This document shows positions 43,047 to 51,875 of a stretch of 64,000 nucleotides of DNA, one piece after another. Every line of letters starts with the position of its first letter. Position 1 is the first letter of the stretch. The DNA lies in assembly GCA_963729215.1 (NCBI GenBank), contig CAVSND010000027.1, positions 186,001 to 250,000 on the forward strand. The letters are read 5' to 3'. This stretch comes from CAVQJU01 sp963729215. GTDB lineage: Bacteria; Acidobacteriota; Vicinamibacteria; Vicinamibacterales; CAVVIG01. The notes under the pieces were generated by a model. It was given only the letters and a program-made list of their open reading frames with translations. It searched no databases and had not been told where the DNA came from. A program made the translations under genes and the position numbers.

Positions 43047-43751
43047 ATGAGAGCCACACAATCCACTCTTGCCAACGCCGCGTACGGCATCGTCCGCCGT
43101 CGCCTCCTGCGCGGTCAACTGTCGCTGGGGCAGGCCGTCTCGCGTCGCAAGCTCGCGGCCGAACTCGGCATGAGCTTCCTGCCGGTCTCCGAGGCGCTGC
43201 TCAGGCTGGAAGTCGAAGGCCTGCTCGAGAGCCGGCCGAGGGCGGGCACGCGCGTGCGCATCCCGTCGCCGGACGATGTGCGAGGACACTATGTCGTCCG
43301 CGAAAGCCTGGAGGCGCAGGCGGCGCGGCTGTTTTCTGAAAAGGCGTCGAGGGCCGAGCGTGTCAGCCTGCAGCGGCTCGGCGCCCGCGTGGACGAGATG
43401 TCGCAGGATCCCGACCGCAAGCGTTACCTTCGTCTCCACTACGAGTTTCATCGCAGCATCGCCGAAGGCGCGCGCTGTCCCGTGCTGTCGGCCGCCATCG
43501 AACAGACCTGTGCGCTCTCGTCCACGTGGTTCTGTGTGTTTCCCCGGCCGGTCGCGGTGGGCGCACCCCGGCGGCATCGGGATCTGGCGAAGGCACTCGC
43601 CACAGGCACGTCGGCGGTTGCCGCAGCCGCCATGCGCAAGCACGTCAGGTGGAGCCGGCAAGAGGCGCTTCACCGGCTGCAGCCGTACTTTGAGATTCGC
43701 AGGTCGACCGGCCGGACGTTTTCCCGGAGCCCGCAGCGGGTCGTTTCTTGA
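43047..43751 (+). CDS. GntR-family transcriptional regulator
   Basis: 234-residue regulator: N-terminal winged helix (RRKLAAELGMSFLPVSEALLRLEVEGLLESRPRAG pattern, about 33-67) and an all-helical effector domain of the FCD/FadR type (LHYEFHRSIAEGA). Probably controls the downstream dehydrogenase genes, whose first start overlaps its stop (TTGA), or the tannase upstream. No clear Shine-Dalgarno sequence. Confidence 0.85.
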   Translation: MRATQSTLANAAYGIVRRRLLRGQLSLGQAVSRRKLAAELGMSFLPVSEALLRLEVEGLLESRPRAGTRVRIPSPDDVRGHYVVRESLEAQAARLFSEKASRAERVSLQRLGARVDEMSQDPDRKRYLRLHYEFHRSIAEGARCPVLSAAIEQTCALSSTWFCVFPRPVAVGAPRRHRDLAKALATGTSAVAAAAMRKHVRWSRQEALHRLQPYFEIRRSTGRTFSRSPQRVVS

Positions 43752-44419
43752 AGCCTGAGAGCGACGAGCAGATTTCGCGGCGCGAACTCCTGAAGCGCGC
43801 CGGTGCCGTTGGAGCGGTCGCTTTCGTGCCGGTGGCGGCCGTCGTGTCCGGGCGGACCACGTTTGCGCAGGGCGCGGCGTCCGCCGTGCCGGCCGTTGTT
43901 CGAGAACCGCTCGAAACGCTCACCTCTGCGGAAGCCGACGTCCTCGAGGCCGTGTGTGCCCGGCTGATTCCGACTGACGCCAACGGCCCCGGGGCCGCCG
44001 AAGCCCGCGCGGCGCACTACATCGATCGGGCGCTGGGCGGCGCGCTGCAGTCGTCGCGACAGGTGTATGCCTCCGGGCTGGCCGCGCTGGACAGCTACGC
44101 CAGTTCCTCCCGAGGCTCGCGTTTTCCGGCGCTGGCGCCAGCCGACCAGGACCGCGTGCTCCAGGAGGTCGCGTCGGGAACGGCGGCTGGTTTTTCGAAC
44201 GGGATCGCGTTTTTCAACCTGGTGCGCACGCACACCATCGAGGGCACGTTCGGCGATCCCTCTTACGGCGGCAACGCCGGCTTCGTCGGCTGGGATCTGA
44301 TCGGCTATCCCGGAGTGCGCACGGTGGTGACCGCAGACGAGCAGCGTCTGGGGACGGTCGCCAAGCCCAATCACAAGTCCGCGTACGACTATTCGATGTT
44401 CACCAAGGCCGTGCCCTGA
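43748..44419 (+). CDS. Gluconate 2-dehydrogenase subunit 3-like protein
   Basis: 223-residue Tat-exported protein (ISRRELLKRAGAVGAVAFVPVAA). The mature part matches the small subunit of membrane gluconate/FAD-GMC dehydrogenases: LTSAEADVLEAVCARLIPTD, AAEARAAHYIDRAL and AFFNLVRTHTIEGTFGDPSYGGN. The partner large subunit follows at once (TGATG overlap) and would be co-exported through the folded small subunit. TTG start. Confidence 0.87.
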   Translation: MKPESDEQISRRELLKRAGAVGAVAFVPVAAVVSGRTTFAQGAASAVPAVVREPLETLTSAEADVLEAVCARLIPTDANGPGAAEARAAHYIDRALGGALQSSRQVYASGLAALDSYASSSRGSRFPALAPADQDRVLQEVASGTAAGFSNGIAFFNLVRTHTIEGTFGDPSYGGNAGFVGWDLIGYPGVRTVVTADEQRLGTVAKPNHKSAYDYSMFTKAVP

Positions 44420-46119
44420 TGCCCACGAGGCTGAAGGACACCGACGTCGTCATCATCGGCCTGGGCGCCGCGGGCGGCGTGGCGGCCTGGCCTCTCGCGC
44501 AGGGCGGGATCGAGGTGGTCGGGCTCGAAGCCGGCACGTGGCTCACCAGGCGGGACTTCGCACCGGACGAACTCCGCAACAACTATCGCGAATGGCCGCA
44601 GGCGGTGCAGAAGGCGCAGCACGAAGTGCCGACGCAGCGCGTGAATGCGAACGCGCCGACGCTCAGGGCGAGCAGTCATCCGATGATGAACGCCGTCGGC
44701 GGCACGACGCTGCACTATTGGGCGCAGAGCTGGCGGCTGAACCCGTGGGACTTCAAGGTCGTCAGCGAAACGACACGCCGCTACGGCGCTTCGCGGATTC
44801 CCAGGGGGTCGACGATCGAGGACTGGCCGTTCGGCCTCGAGGAGCTCGAGTCGTACTACGACAAGGTCGAGTACGAGGTCGGCGTCTCCGGTCAGGCCGG
44901 GAACATCCGGGGCAAGATCGATCGGCGCGGCAACATCTTCGAGGGCCCGCGTGCCCGCGAATATCCGATGCCGCCGTTGCGGGGGTCGGGCTTCACCGAC
45001 ATGATGGGCACGGTAGCCACCGGTCTCGGCTGGCACCCGTTTCCGGGACCGGCCGCGATCAATTCGCGCACGTACCAGGGCCGATCGGCGTGCATGTATC
45101 ACGGCTTCTGCAACAAGGGCGGCTGCCACGTGGACGCGAAGAATTCCCCGGCTGTCACCACGATCCCGAAGGCGCAGAAAACGGGGCATCTGAAAGTCGT
45201 GACGCGGGCGCACGTCACGACGATCGAGGCCGATCGCCAGGGCCGGGTCACCGGCGTGACGTACGTCACCGACGGCGTAGAGTATTTTCAGCCGGCGAAA
45301 GTCGTGCTGCTCGCGAGCTACACCTACGAAAACACGCGAACGCTGCTGCTGTCGAAGTCGCCCGCGTATCCCAACGGCCTGTCGAACAACCACGGTCAGG
45401 TTGGCCGCCACTACTTCAGCCACAATCAGGGCGCGGTCGTCACGGCGTTGTTCCCGAAGAACCTGAACACCTGGTACGGCCTGCCGGCACAAGGGATCGG
45501 TGTGGACGACTTTGCCGACGATAACTTCGATCACGGGAGTCTCGACTTTGTGGGCGGTGGGAATCTGTGGGTGTACTCGGACCGGCGTCCGATCAGCGCG
45601 GCCTCGATGTTCACGTTTGGCAGGCCGACGTGGGGTTCCGCGTGGAAGGCGTTCATCAAGGAGAACGCCGATCGCACGAACACGGCGTATCTCCAGAAAA
45701 CGACGTTGCCGTACGAGGATAACTATCTGGACCTCGACCCTGTCGTCAAGGATCCGCTTGGCCTCCCGGTCTGCCGCATCACGGCGGACTATAAGGAGAA
45801 CGAACGCAGAATCGCGACATTCATTCAGGACAAGATGGAAGCGTGGTACCGGGCTGCCGGCGCGAGCGAGGTCATTCGCGGAAACATGGGCCCGATGGGC
45901 GTCGCGACACACGCGTACGGCGGCACGCGCATGGGCGACAATGCTTCGACGAACGTCGTCGATCGGTGGGGGTTTTCGCATGAAGCGCCGAACCTCGGTA
46001 TTCTCGGCGCCTCGGTGATGGGAACGAGCGGCGCGCGAAATCCGACGCTGACGGCGCAGGCGCTTGCCTGGCGGACGGCCGAGCACCTGGTGAACAATTG
46101 GAAATCGATCGCCACATAG
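44419..46119 (+). CDS. GMC-family FAD oxidoreductase, large subunit
   Basis: 566-residue glucose-methanol-choline oxidoreductase. FAD motif DVVIIGLGAAGGVAAWPLA (about 9-27), an active-site region HAYGGTRMGDNASTNVVD (about 499-516) with the GMC histidine candidate, and NPTLTAQALAWRTAEHL at the C-terminus. No own signal peptide, so it probably travels with the Tat-bearing small subunit and oxidises a sugar or alcohol in the periplasm. A heme c subunit, usual in this complex, is not adjacent. Confidence 0.88.
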   Translation: MPTRLKDTDVVIIGLGAAGGVAAWPLAQGGIEVVGLEAGTWLTRRDFAPDELRNNYREWPQAVQKAQHEVPTQRVNANAPTLRASSHPMMNAVGGTTLHYWAQSWRLNPWDFKVVSETTRRYGASRIPRGSTIEDWPFGLEELESYYDKVEYEVGVSGQAGNIRGKIDRRGNIFEGPRAREYPMPPLRGSGFTDMMGTVATGLGWHPFPGPAAINSRTYQGRSACMYHGFCNKGGCHVDAKNSPAVTTIPKAQKTGHLKVVTRAHVTTIEADRQGRVTGVTYVTDGVEYFQPAKVVLLASYTYENTRTLLLSKSPAYPNGLSNNHGQVGRHYFSHNQGAVVTALFPKNLNTWYGLPAQGIGVDDFADDNFDHGSLDFVGGGNLWVYSDRRPISAASMFTFGRPTWGSAWKAFIKENADRTNTAYLQKTTLPYEDNYLDLDPVVKDPLGLPVCRITADYKENERRIATFIQDKMEAWYRAAGASEVIRGNMGPMGVATHAYGGTRMGDNASTNVVDRWGFSHEAPNLGILGASVMGTSGARNPTLTAQALAWRTAEHLVNNWKSIAT

Positions 46120-46145
46120 CAGGGCGGTGTTTCCAGCGCCCTGCT
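46118..46145. terminator. Hairpin after GMC gene (REP-like, AGCAGGGCG arms)
   Basis: Perfect 9-bp arms AGCAGGGCG (46118-46126) and CGCCCTGCT (46137-46145) with a 10-base loop. The GMC stop TAG (46117-46119) falls at its left foot. The flank CTAG and CAGG core resemble the minus-strand hairpin at 8635-8662. No T-run. Confidence 0.55.
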
Positions 46146-46185
46146 AGGCCGGGCGCGACAGGCTGGATGGGACGCAGGAGGGCAT

Positions 46186-46732
46186 ATGACGAAACGCAAC
46201 CGGACGCTTGGCGCGCTCGTGGTCGGTACTGCTGGTCGTGCTCGGGTGCCGCGGCGGCGCGCATGCGCAAAGCCGGCGCGTCAGCCCGCATGAAACCACG
46301 ATGGCGACCGTGGAGGGATCGGCCATGCTGATCGAGTACGGGCGGCCCTCCATGCGCGGCCGCACGATCTTCGGCGGGCTGGTCCGATACAACGACGTCT
46401 GGTGCCCGGGCGCGGATGAAGCGACGATGCTGTCGACAAGCCGTCCGCTCCGCATGGGGCAGCTGGCCGTGCCCGCCGGCGAGTATTCGTTGTGGATTCT
46501 GCCGACCGAGACCGCGTGGACGCTGATTCTGAACAAGGAAGCGCACACGTTCCACACCAACTACCGCGGATCCCGCGATCTCGGGCGTGTCGCGATGCAG
46601 AAACAGTCGCTGTCCGCGCCTGTCGAGCAGCTGACGTTCGCGATCGAGCCGAATGCCTCGGGACCGGGCGGCCGCCTCGTGATGACATGGGAGAAGACCG
46701 AAGCCTCCGTGCCCTTTCTGGTGGGTGAGTGA
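46186..46732 (+). CDS. DUF2911-family protein, frameshifted leader
   Basis: About 181 residues if mended. Core: SPHETTMATVEGSAMLIEYGRPSMRGRTIFGGLV, EATMLSTSRPLRMGQLAVPAGEYSLW and TFAIEPNASGPGGRLVMTWEKTEASVPF, the DUF2911 (probable secreted beta-sandwich) pattern. Start ATG 46186 and the core lie in different frames; skipping one G near 46226 gives MTKRNRTLGALVVVLLVVLG with a lipobox-like LGC. Function unknown. Confidence 0.78.
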
Positions 46733-46770
46733 CCGGGTGTAACATAAGTGACCGCCAAGTGAAGACACAT

Positions 46771-47637
46771 ATGTTCCGATCCGTCAGATGGATGCTGCTG
46801 GCAGGCGCCGCGCTCCTGATCGCCCCGCCCTCGGTGTTTGCGCAGATGGACATGACGGGAGCCTGGGCGCCCCGGCTGCAAGAGGATTTCCTCGAGCGGA
46901 TTCCCGGCCCCGAGCTCGGCGACTATCTCGGCCTGCCGATTACCGACGGGGCGCGGCAGTGGGCGCTCAGCTGGGATCCCTCGCGGCTGACGCTGCCCGA
47001 GCATCAGTGCCAGGTCCACGTGTCGCCGTACATCTACCGCGGGCCGATGCAGGTCCGCATCTGGGAAGAACGCGACCCCGACACGCAGCAGTTGATCGCC
47101 ATCAAGCATTACATCAGCACGTTCGAGCAGACTCGGACCATCTGGATGGACGGCCGGCCCCATCCGCCCGAGTACGCCGCCCACACGTGGGAGGGCTTCT
47201 CGACGGGGCGCTTCGAAGGCGACATGCTCTCGGTCACCACGACGCACATCAAGCAGGGGTGGGTGCGGCGCAACGGCCTGCCCGAAAGCGACCGCGCCAC
47301 GCTCAGCGAGCACTTCATCCGTCACGGCAACAACCTGACGCACATCTCGATCGTGACCGACCCGGTCTACCTCACCGAGCCGCTCATCAAGACGCAGGAC
47401 TTCACGCTGATCGAACGCACGCAGTTCGGCGTGGGTGCGTGGCTGTGGCCCTGTGAGTACGTGGACGAGATCGCGAACCGGCCGCAGGGCGTCGTGCCGA
47501 ATTACCCGGTCGGCAAGAACCCGGCGGTGAAGGAATTCCTCGATCGCTACCACCTGCCGCTCGACGCGGCGATGGGCGGCGCCAAGACGATGTATCCGGA
47601 GTACCAGTTGGAGCTGGAGAAGCTGAAGGGCAAGTAG
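46771..47637 (+). CDS. Secreted G-R-F-E-G-D family protein
   Basis: 288-residue exported protein (leader MFRSVRWMLLAGAALLIAPP to FAQMDM). Landmarks as in 21126 and 38661: RIPGPELGDYLGLPITDGAR, TLPEHQCQVHVSPY, IWMDGRPHPPEYAAHT, GFSTGRFEGDMLSVTTTHI, WPCEYVD and MGGAKTMYPEYQLEL. Here the gene is solitary, without MBL or gene C partners, and precedes a tannase-like gene. Start chosen at the signal peptide. Function unknown. Confidence 0.73.
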   Translation: MFRSVRWMLLAGAALLIAPPSVFAQMDMTGAWAPRLQEDFLERIPGPELGDYLGLPITDGARQWALSWDPSRLTLPEHQCQVHVSPYIYRGPMQVRIWEERDPDTQQLIAIKHYISTFEQTRTIWMDGRPHPPEYAAHTWEGFSTGRFEGDMLSVTTTHIKQGWVRRNGLPESDRATLSEHFIRHGNNLTHISIVTDPVYLTEPLIKTQDFTLIERTQFGVGAWLWPCEYVDEIANRPQGVVPNYPVGKNPAVKEFLDRYHLPLDAAMGGAKTMYPEYQLELEKLKGK

Positions 47638-47656
47638 GCCCCTCCGTGCATCACTC

Positions 47657-49185
47657 ATGAAAACCGGGACGCGCCGCACGCTTGGTGCCCTCTTTCTCGT
47701 CGCCGTGCTCGCGTCCGCGCGATCCGGCGCGGCCTCCACCTGCGAAGACATGATGTCGCTGTCGCGGGCGGGCACGACCATCACGCTCGCTCAGCCCGTT
47801 GACGCGGGGAAGTTTGCGCCACCGTCCGGCCGCGCCGGAGGCGGACGCGGCGGCGCGAACCCGTTCGCGGCGCTGCCCGCATTCTGCCGGGTGGCCGCCA
47901 CGCTGACGCCGGCGAATGATTCGGAGATCAAGATCGAGGTGTGGCTGCCGGCCGCAACTGGAACGGCAAGCTGCAATCGGTCGGCAACGGCGCCTGGGCG
48001 GGAACGGTCAGCTATCCGGCAATGGCGACGGCGCTCGCCGCCGGGTACGCCACGGCGAGCACGGACACGGGCCATGCGGGCGGCAACGCGAACTTCATCG
48101 TCGGTCATCCGGAGAAACTGATCGACTTCGAAGAGCGGGCCGTGCACGAAATGACCGTCGCGGCCAAGGCCGTGGTCGACGCGTTCTACGGCCGCGCGCC
48201 GAAAGCGTCCTACTTCAACGGGTGCTCGACCGGCGGACGCCAGGCGCTGACGGAAGTCCAGCGCTACCCGGCCGACTACGACGCCATCATCGCCGGCGCG
48301 CCCGCGAACTTCGCCAGGCGGCAGACCTTCGGCCAGATCTGGCTGTGGCAGGCCACACACAAGGATGCGGCGAGCATGTTGACGCCCGAGTCGTATCAGG
48401 TGCTGCACAAAGCGGCGCTTGACGCGTGCGATGCGCACGACGGCGTCAAGGACGGCGTGATTGAAAACCCGGCGAGCTGCAAGTTCGATCCGAAAGTCAC
48501 GCTGTGCAAGGGCGAGGCATCCGGCGGATGCTTGACGGCCCCGCAGGTGGAGGCGGCGGCGAAGATCTACGCCGGCGCGTCGCATTCGCGGACGCACGAA
48601 CCGTTGTACCCGGGTCTCGAGCCGGGCAGTGAACTTGGCTGGGCAAGTTCGGTGGCCGCGCAGCCGGTCGGCTATGCGACGGACTTCTTCAAGTACGTCG
48701 TGTTCAAAGACGACAAATGGGAACCGGCTCAACTCAACTTCGACAGCGATGTCGCGCTGACCGACAAGACGGCAACGGGATTGAATGCGGTGGACGCCGA
48801 TTTGAGCAGGTTCATGGCTCGCGGCGGCAAGCTGCTGATTTATCACGGCTGGTCCGACCCGGGCATCCCGCCGCGGAACGCGATCAATTACTACCAGAGC
48901 GTGCTGGCGGCGACGCCGGACAAGAAAGCGGTCCGCGAGTCGGTGCGCGCGTTCATGGTGCCGGGAATGGGCCATTGCGGCGGCGGCGAGGGCACGAGCA
49001 CGTTCGACATGGTGGCGGCCGTCGACCATTGGGTCGAGTCCAGGGTCGCGCCCGAACGGATTCCGGCGTCCCGAGTCGTGGAGGGTCACACGGTGCGTAC
49101 GCGTCCGCTCTGCGCCTATCCGCTGACGGCCGTGTACCCAGGAACCGGCGACACTGACGACGCGTCGAATTTCGTGTGTAAGTAG
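47657..49185 (+). CDS. Tannase/feruloyl-esterase-family secreted enzyme 2, frameshifted
   Basis: About 510 residues if mended; paralogue of the 41421 enzyme. Leader MKTGTRRTLGALFLVAVLASAR. The CS-D-HC motif is complete (FNGCSTGGRQ, HGWSDPGIP, GMGHCGGGEG). The frame breaks near 47954: IKIEVWLPAA then NWNGKLQSVGNGAW is off by one missing base (GCCGCAAC for GCCGCCAAC). It is the only net deletion among the frame breaks seen here. Likely esterase of plant phenolic esters. Confidence 0.82.
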
Positions 49186-49208
49186 CTCGCCCTCTGGGAG
49201 ATTCGTCA

Positions 49209-50688
49209 ATGCGTTATTCACCAACTCGGTACCGCCATTGCCGTCGCATGCGTCGCGGCCGCGGCGGTTGTGGGCGCGCAGCAGTCCACGCAGTCGCCGG
49301 CCGCTTCGCCGGGGGCGGTCAGTGTGATCGGGCCCGTCGCCTTGACGAGTGCGGTTCGCGACGCGGCACATGGCTACCCGTTCAACGCGTCCACGCTCGA
49401 TCTCCAGAAACAGGGTTATGTCGAGGAGGAGTTCTTCATTCAGGGAGCGGCGCGCAGCTACGACATCCCGCGCGATCAGATGTCGAACGGCACCGCCAAC
49501 GCGGCGACCCACCCGTACGTGACGCGCCTGGTCGTGCGCCGGCCGGCGGCTGCTGGAAAATTCAACGGCACCGCCATCGTGGAATGGAGCAACGTCTCCG
49601 AGGGATTCGACAACGAGGTGGACTGGTTTCACTCCGCCGATCACCTCGTGAACGCCGGGTACGCATGGGTCGGCGTTTCGGCGCAGAACGTCGGCGTGAG
49701 CGCCATGAAGCAGTGGAGTCCGAGCCGCTACTCGTCGCTGGACGTGACCGACGGTGGCACGGTGATGGGCGACGCGTTGTCGTACGACATTTTCACGGCC
49801 GCGGGGCAGGCCGTCCGCGGACGTGCCAGCGCGAGCGTCATGGGCAGTCTCAAGGTGCAGCGGGTGATCGCCACCGGCCATTCGCAGTCGGCCGGGCGGC
49901 TGGCCACGTATTTCAACGCCGTCCACCCGCTCGCGCCGGTCTACGACGCGGTCGTGTTGCACGGGGGCGGCGGGAAGATGCGCACCGACCTCGGTGTCAA
50001 GATCTGGAAGCTGCTGTCGGAGACCGACGTGCTCGGGCAGGTGGCGGCGCGCCAGCCCGATTCCGACAAGTTCCGCACGTGGGAGGTGGCCGGGACGTCC
50101 CATCTCGACATCAAGCACGCGACGGAGCTCGTCAAGCTCGGGTTGCGCGACAAGGAAACGATGCTGCCGAATCCGCCGCCTGCGCCCGCGGCAGGAGCCG
50201 GCCGTCGCGGAGGCGGCCCGCCCTTTGGCGGCGCGCCCGGTCCCTTTAACGGATGCAACCACCCGCCGCTCAGCCAGATTCCGTCGGAATACGTCCAGAG
50301 CGCGCTGTACGATCACCTGGCGCGCTGGGTCAAGGACGGCACGCTGCCGCCAACCTCGCCGGCGATCGAGATCAATACGGACGGCGAGCGTCCGACCATC
50401 GCCCGCGACAGCTTCGGCAACGCCCTCGGGGGTATCCGGCTTGCGGAACACGCGGTGGCCACGGCCACCAACAGCGGCGAGAACTCGGGCGGCGGCTTCT
50501 GCTTCCTGACCGGTTGGCACGAGCCCTTTGACAAGGCGCGCCTGAAGGCGTTGTACTCGACGCACGACGCGTACGTCGCGGCGGTCAGGATGACGACCGA
50601 GCAGAACCTGCGGATCGGGTACATCGTGAAGGCCGACGCGCAGCGAACAATCAGCGTGGCTGAGCATTCAGAGGTGGGTAAGTCATGA
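49209..50688 (+). CDS. Exported alpha/beta-hydrolase domain-containing protein 2, possible frameshift in leader
   Basis: About 492 residues if the start is at 49209 with one base removed near 49223 (CCAAC to CCAC), which gives a good leader MRYSPLGTAIAVACVAAAAV; otherwise a leaderless form from 49270. Core: THPYVTRLVVRRPAAAGKFNG, GTAIVEWSNVSEGFDNEVDW, VQRVIATGHSQSAGRLATYF (nucleophile in GHSQS) and WEVAGTSHLDIKHA (candidate His). Same PF20091-type family as 37160. Its stop overlaps the aminotransferase start by ATGA. Confidence 0.75.
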
Positions 50689-51875
50689 CGCAATCCGGCT
50701 GGCATTTCCTCCAGATCCCTGGTCCGACGAACGTTCCCGATCGGATACTCCGCGCCATGGCGCGCCCGGTCATCGATCACCGCGGCCCGGAGTTCGCCGC
50801 GCTGACGCTCGACATCCTGGCGGGACTCCAGGCGGTGTTCCAGACGACCGGTCCGGTCGTGATCTATCCGAGTTCAGGCTCCGGCGCCTCCGAGGCGGCG
50901 CTGGTGAACACCTTGTCCCCCGGTGATCGCATCATCGTCTTCGAGACCGGGCATTTCGCGCTGGGGTGGAAGAAAATCGCCGAAAAGCTGGGGCTCCGGG
51001 TGGACTACGTGCCGGGCAACTGGCGCCGGGGTGCGTCTGAAGTCGACCTCGAGGCGCGCCTGAGCGCGGACAAGACCCACGAGATCAAGGCCGTCGTCGT
51101 CGTGCACAACGAAACCTCGACGGGCGTGACAAGCCGCATCGCCGACCTTCGAGGCGCCATGAACCGCGCCAGCCACCCGGCGCTTCTCATCGTGGACGCT
51201 GTTTCGTCGCTCGCGTCAATGGACTACCGCCACGACGAGTGGGGCGTGGACGTCACGGTCTGCGGATCGCAGAAAGGGCTGCTGGTTCCCCCAGGCCTGG
51301 GCTTTGTCGCGGTGTCCGAGAAGGCGCGGCTCGCCGGCAAGACCGCCATGTTGCCCCGTGCCTACTGGGACTGGGAAGACATGATCAAGCAGAACGAGGC
51401 GGGGTTCTTCCCGTACACGCCTGCGACGAACCTCTTCTACGGCCTGAGCGAGGCGCTGAAGATGTTGCACGAGGAAGGCCTTCCGAACGTGATTCAGCGC
51501 CACGAACGACACGCCGCGGCGACACGCGCGGCGGCGCGTGCATGGGGTCTCGAGATTGTCTGCGAGGATCCGCGTGAGTACTCGAGCTCGATCACGGCGA
51601 TCTTCGTTCCCGAAGGCCACGATGCAGACAAGCTGCGCCGGATTATCCTCGAACGCCTCAACATGTCGCTGGGCATCGGCCTGTCGAAGCTCGCCGGCCG
51701 CGTGTTCCGGATCGGCCACCTCGGCAGCTTCAACGATCTGATGCTCATGGGGACGCTGAGCGGCGTCGAGATGGGTCTTCGCATGGCCGGCATCCCGCAT
51801 CGCGAGGGCGGCGTCATGGCGGCGATCGCGTCCCTTGCGCCGGCCCACGCCGCCGAACCCGCGCACGTCAGGTGA
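50685..51875 (+). CDS. Serine-glyoxylate/alanine-glyoxylate aminotransferase (class V, PLP)
   Basis: 396-residue class V aminotransferase. Seen: PGPTNVPDRILRAMARPVIDHRG (typical start), PSSGSGASEAALVN, DAVSSLASMDYRHDEWGVDV and the PLP lysine Lys197 in GSQKGLLVPPG, with RIGHLGSFNDLMLMG at the end. Moves an amino group from serine or alanine to glyoxylate, giving glycine. Overlaps both neighbours by four bases; together with the downstream flavoprotein it suggests a glycolate/glyoxylate route. Confidence 0.9.
   Translation: MTQSGWHFLQIPGPTNVPDRILRAMARPVIDHRGPEFAALTLDILAGLQAVFQTTGPVVIYPSSGSGASEAALVNTLSPGDRIIVFETGHFALGWKKIAEKLGLRVDYVPGNWRRGASEVDLEARLSADKTHEIKAVVVVHNETSTGVTSRIADLRGAMNRASHPALLIVDAVSSLASMDYRHDEWGVDVTVCGSQKGLLVPPGLGFVAVSEKARLAGKTAMLPRAYWDWEDMIKQNEAGFFPYTPATNLFYGLSEALKMLHEEGLPNVIQRHERHAAATRAAARAWGLEIVCEDPREYSSSITAIFVPEGHDADKLRRIILERLNMSLGIGLSKLAGRVFRIGHLGSFNDLMLMGTLSGVEMGLRMAGIPHREGGVMAAIASLAPAHAAEPAHVR

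Noticed and set aside
46118..46145. Intrinsic terminator with T-run
   Set aside because: The stem is strong but no T-run follows; its similarity to other dispersed hairpins suggests a repeat, so termination is only possible, not shown.
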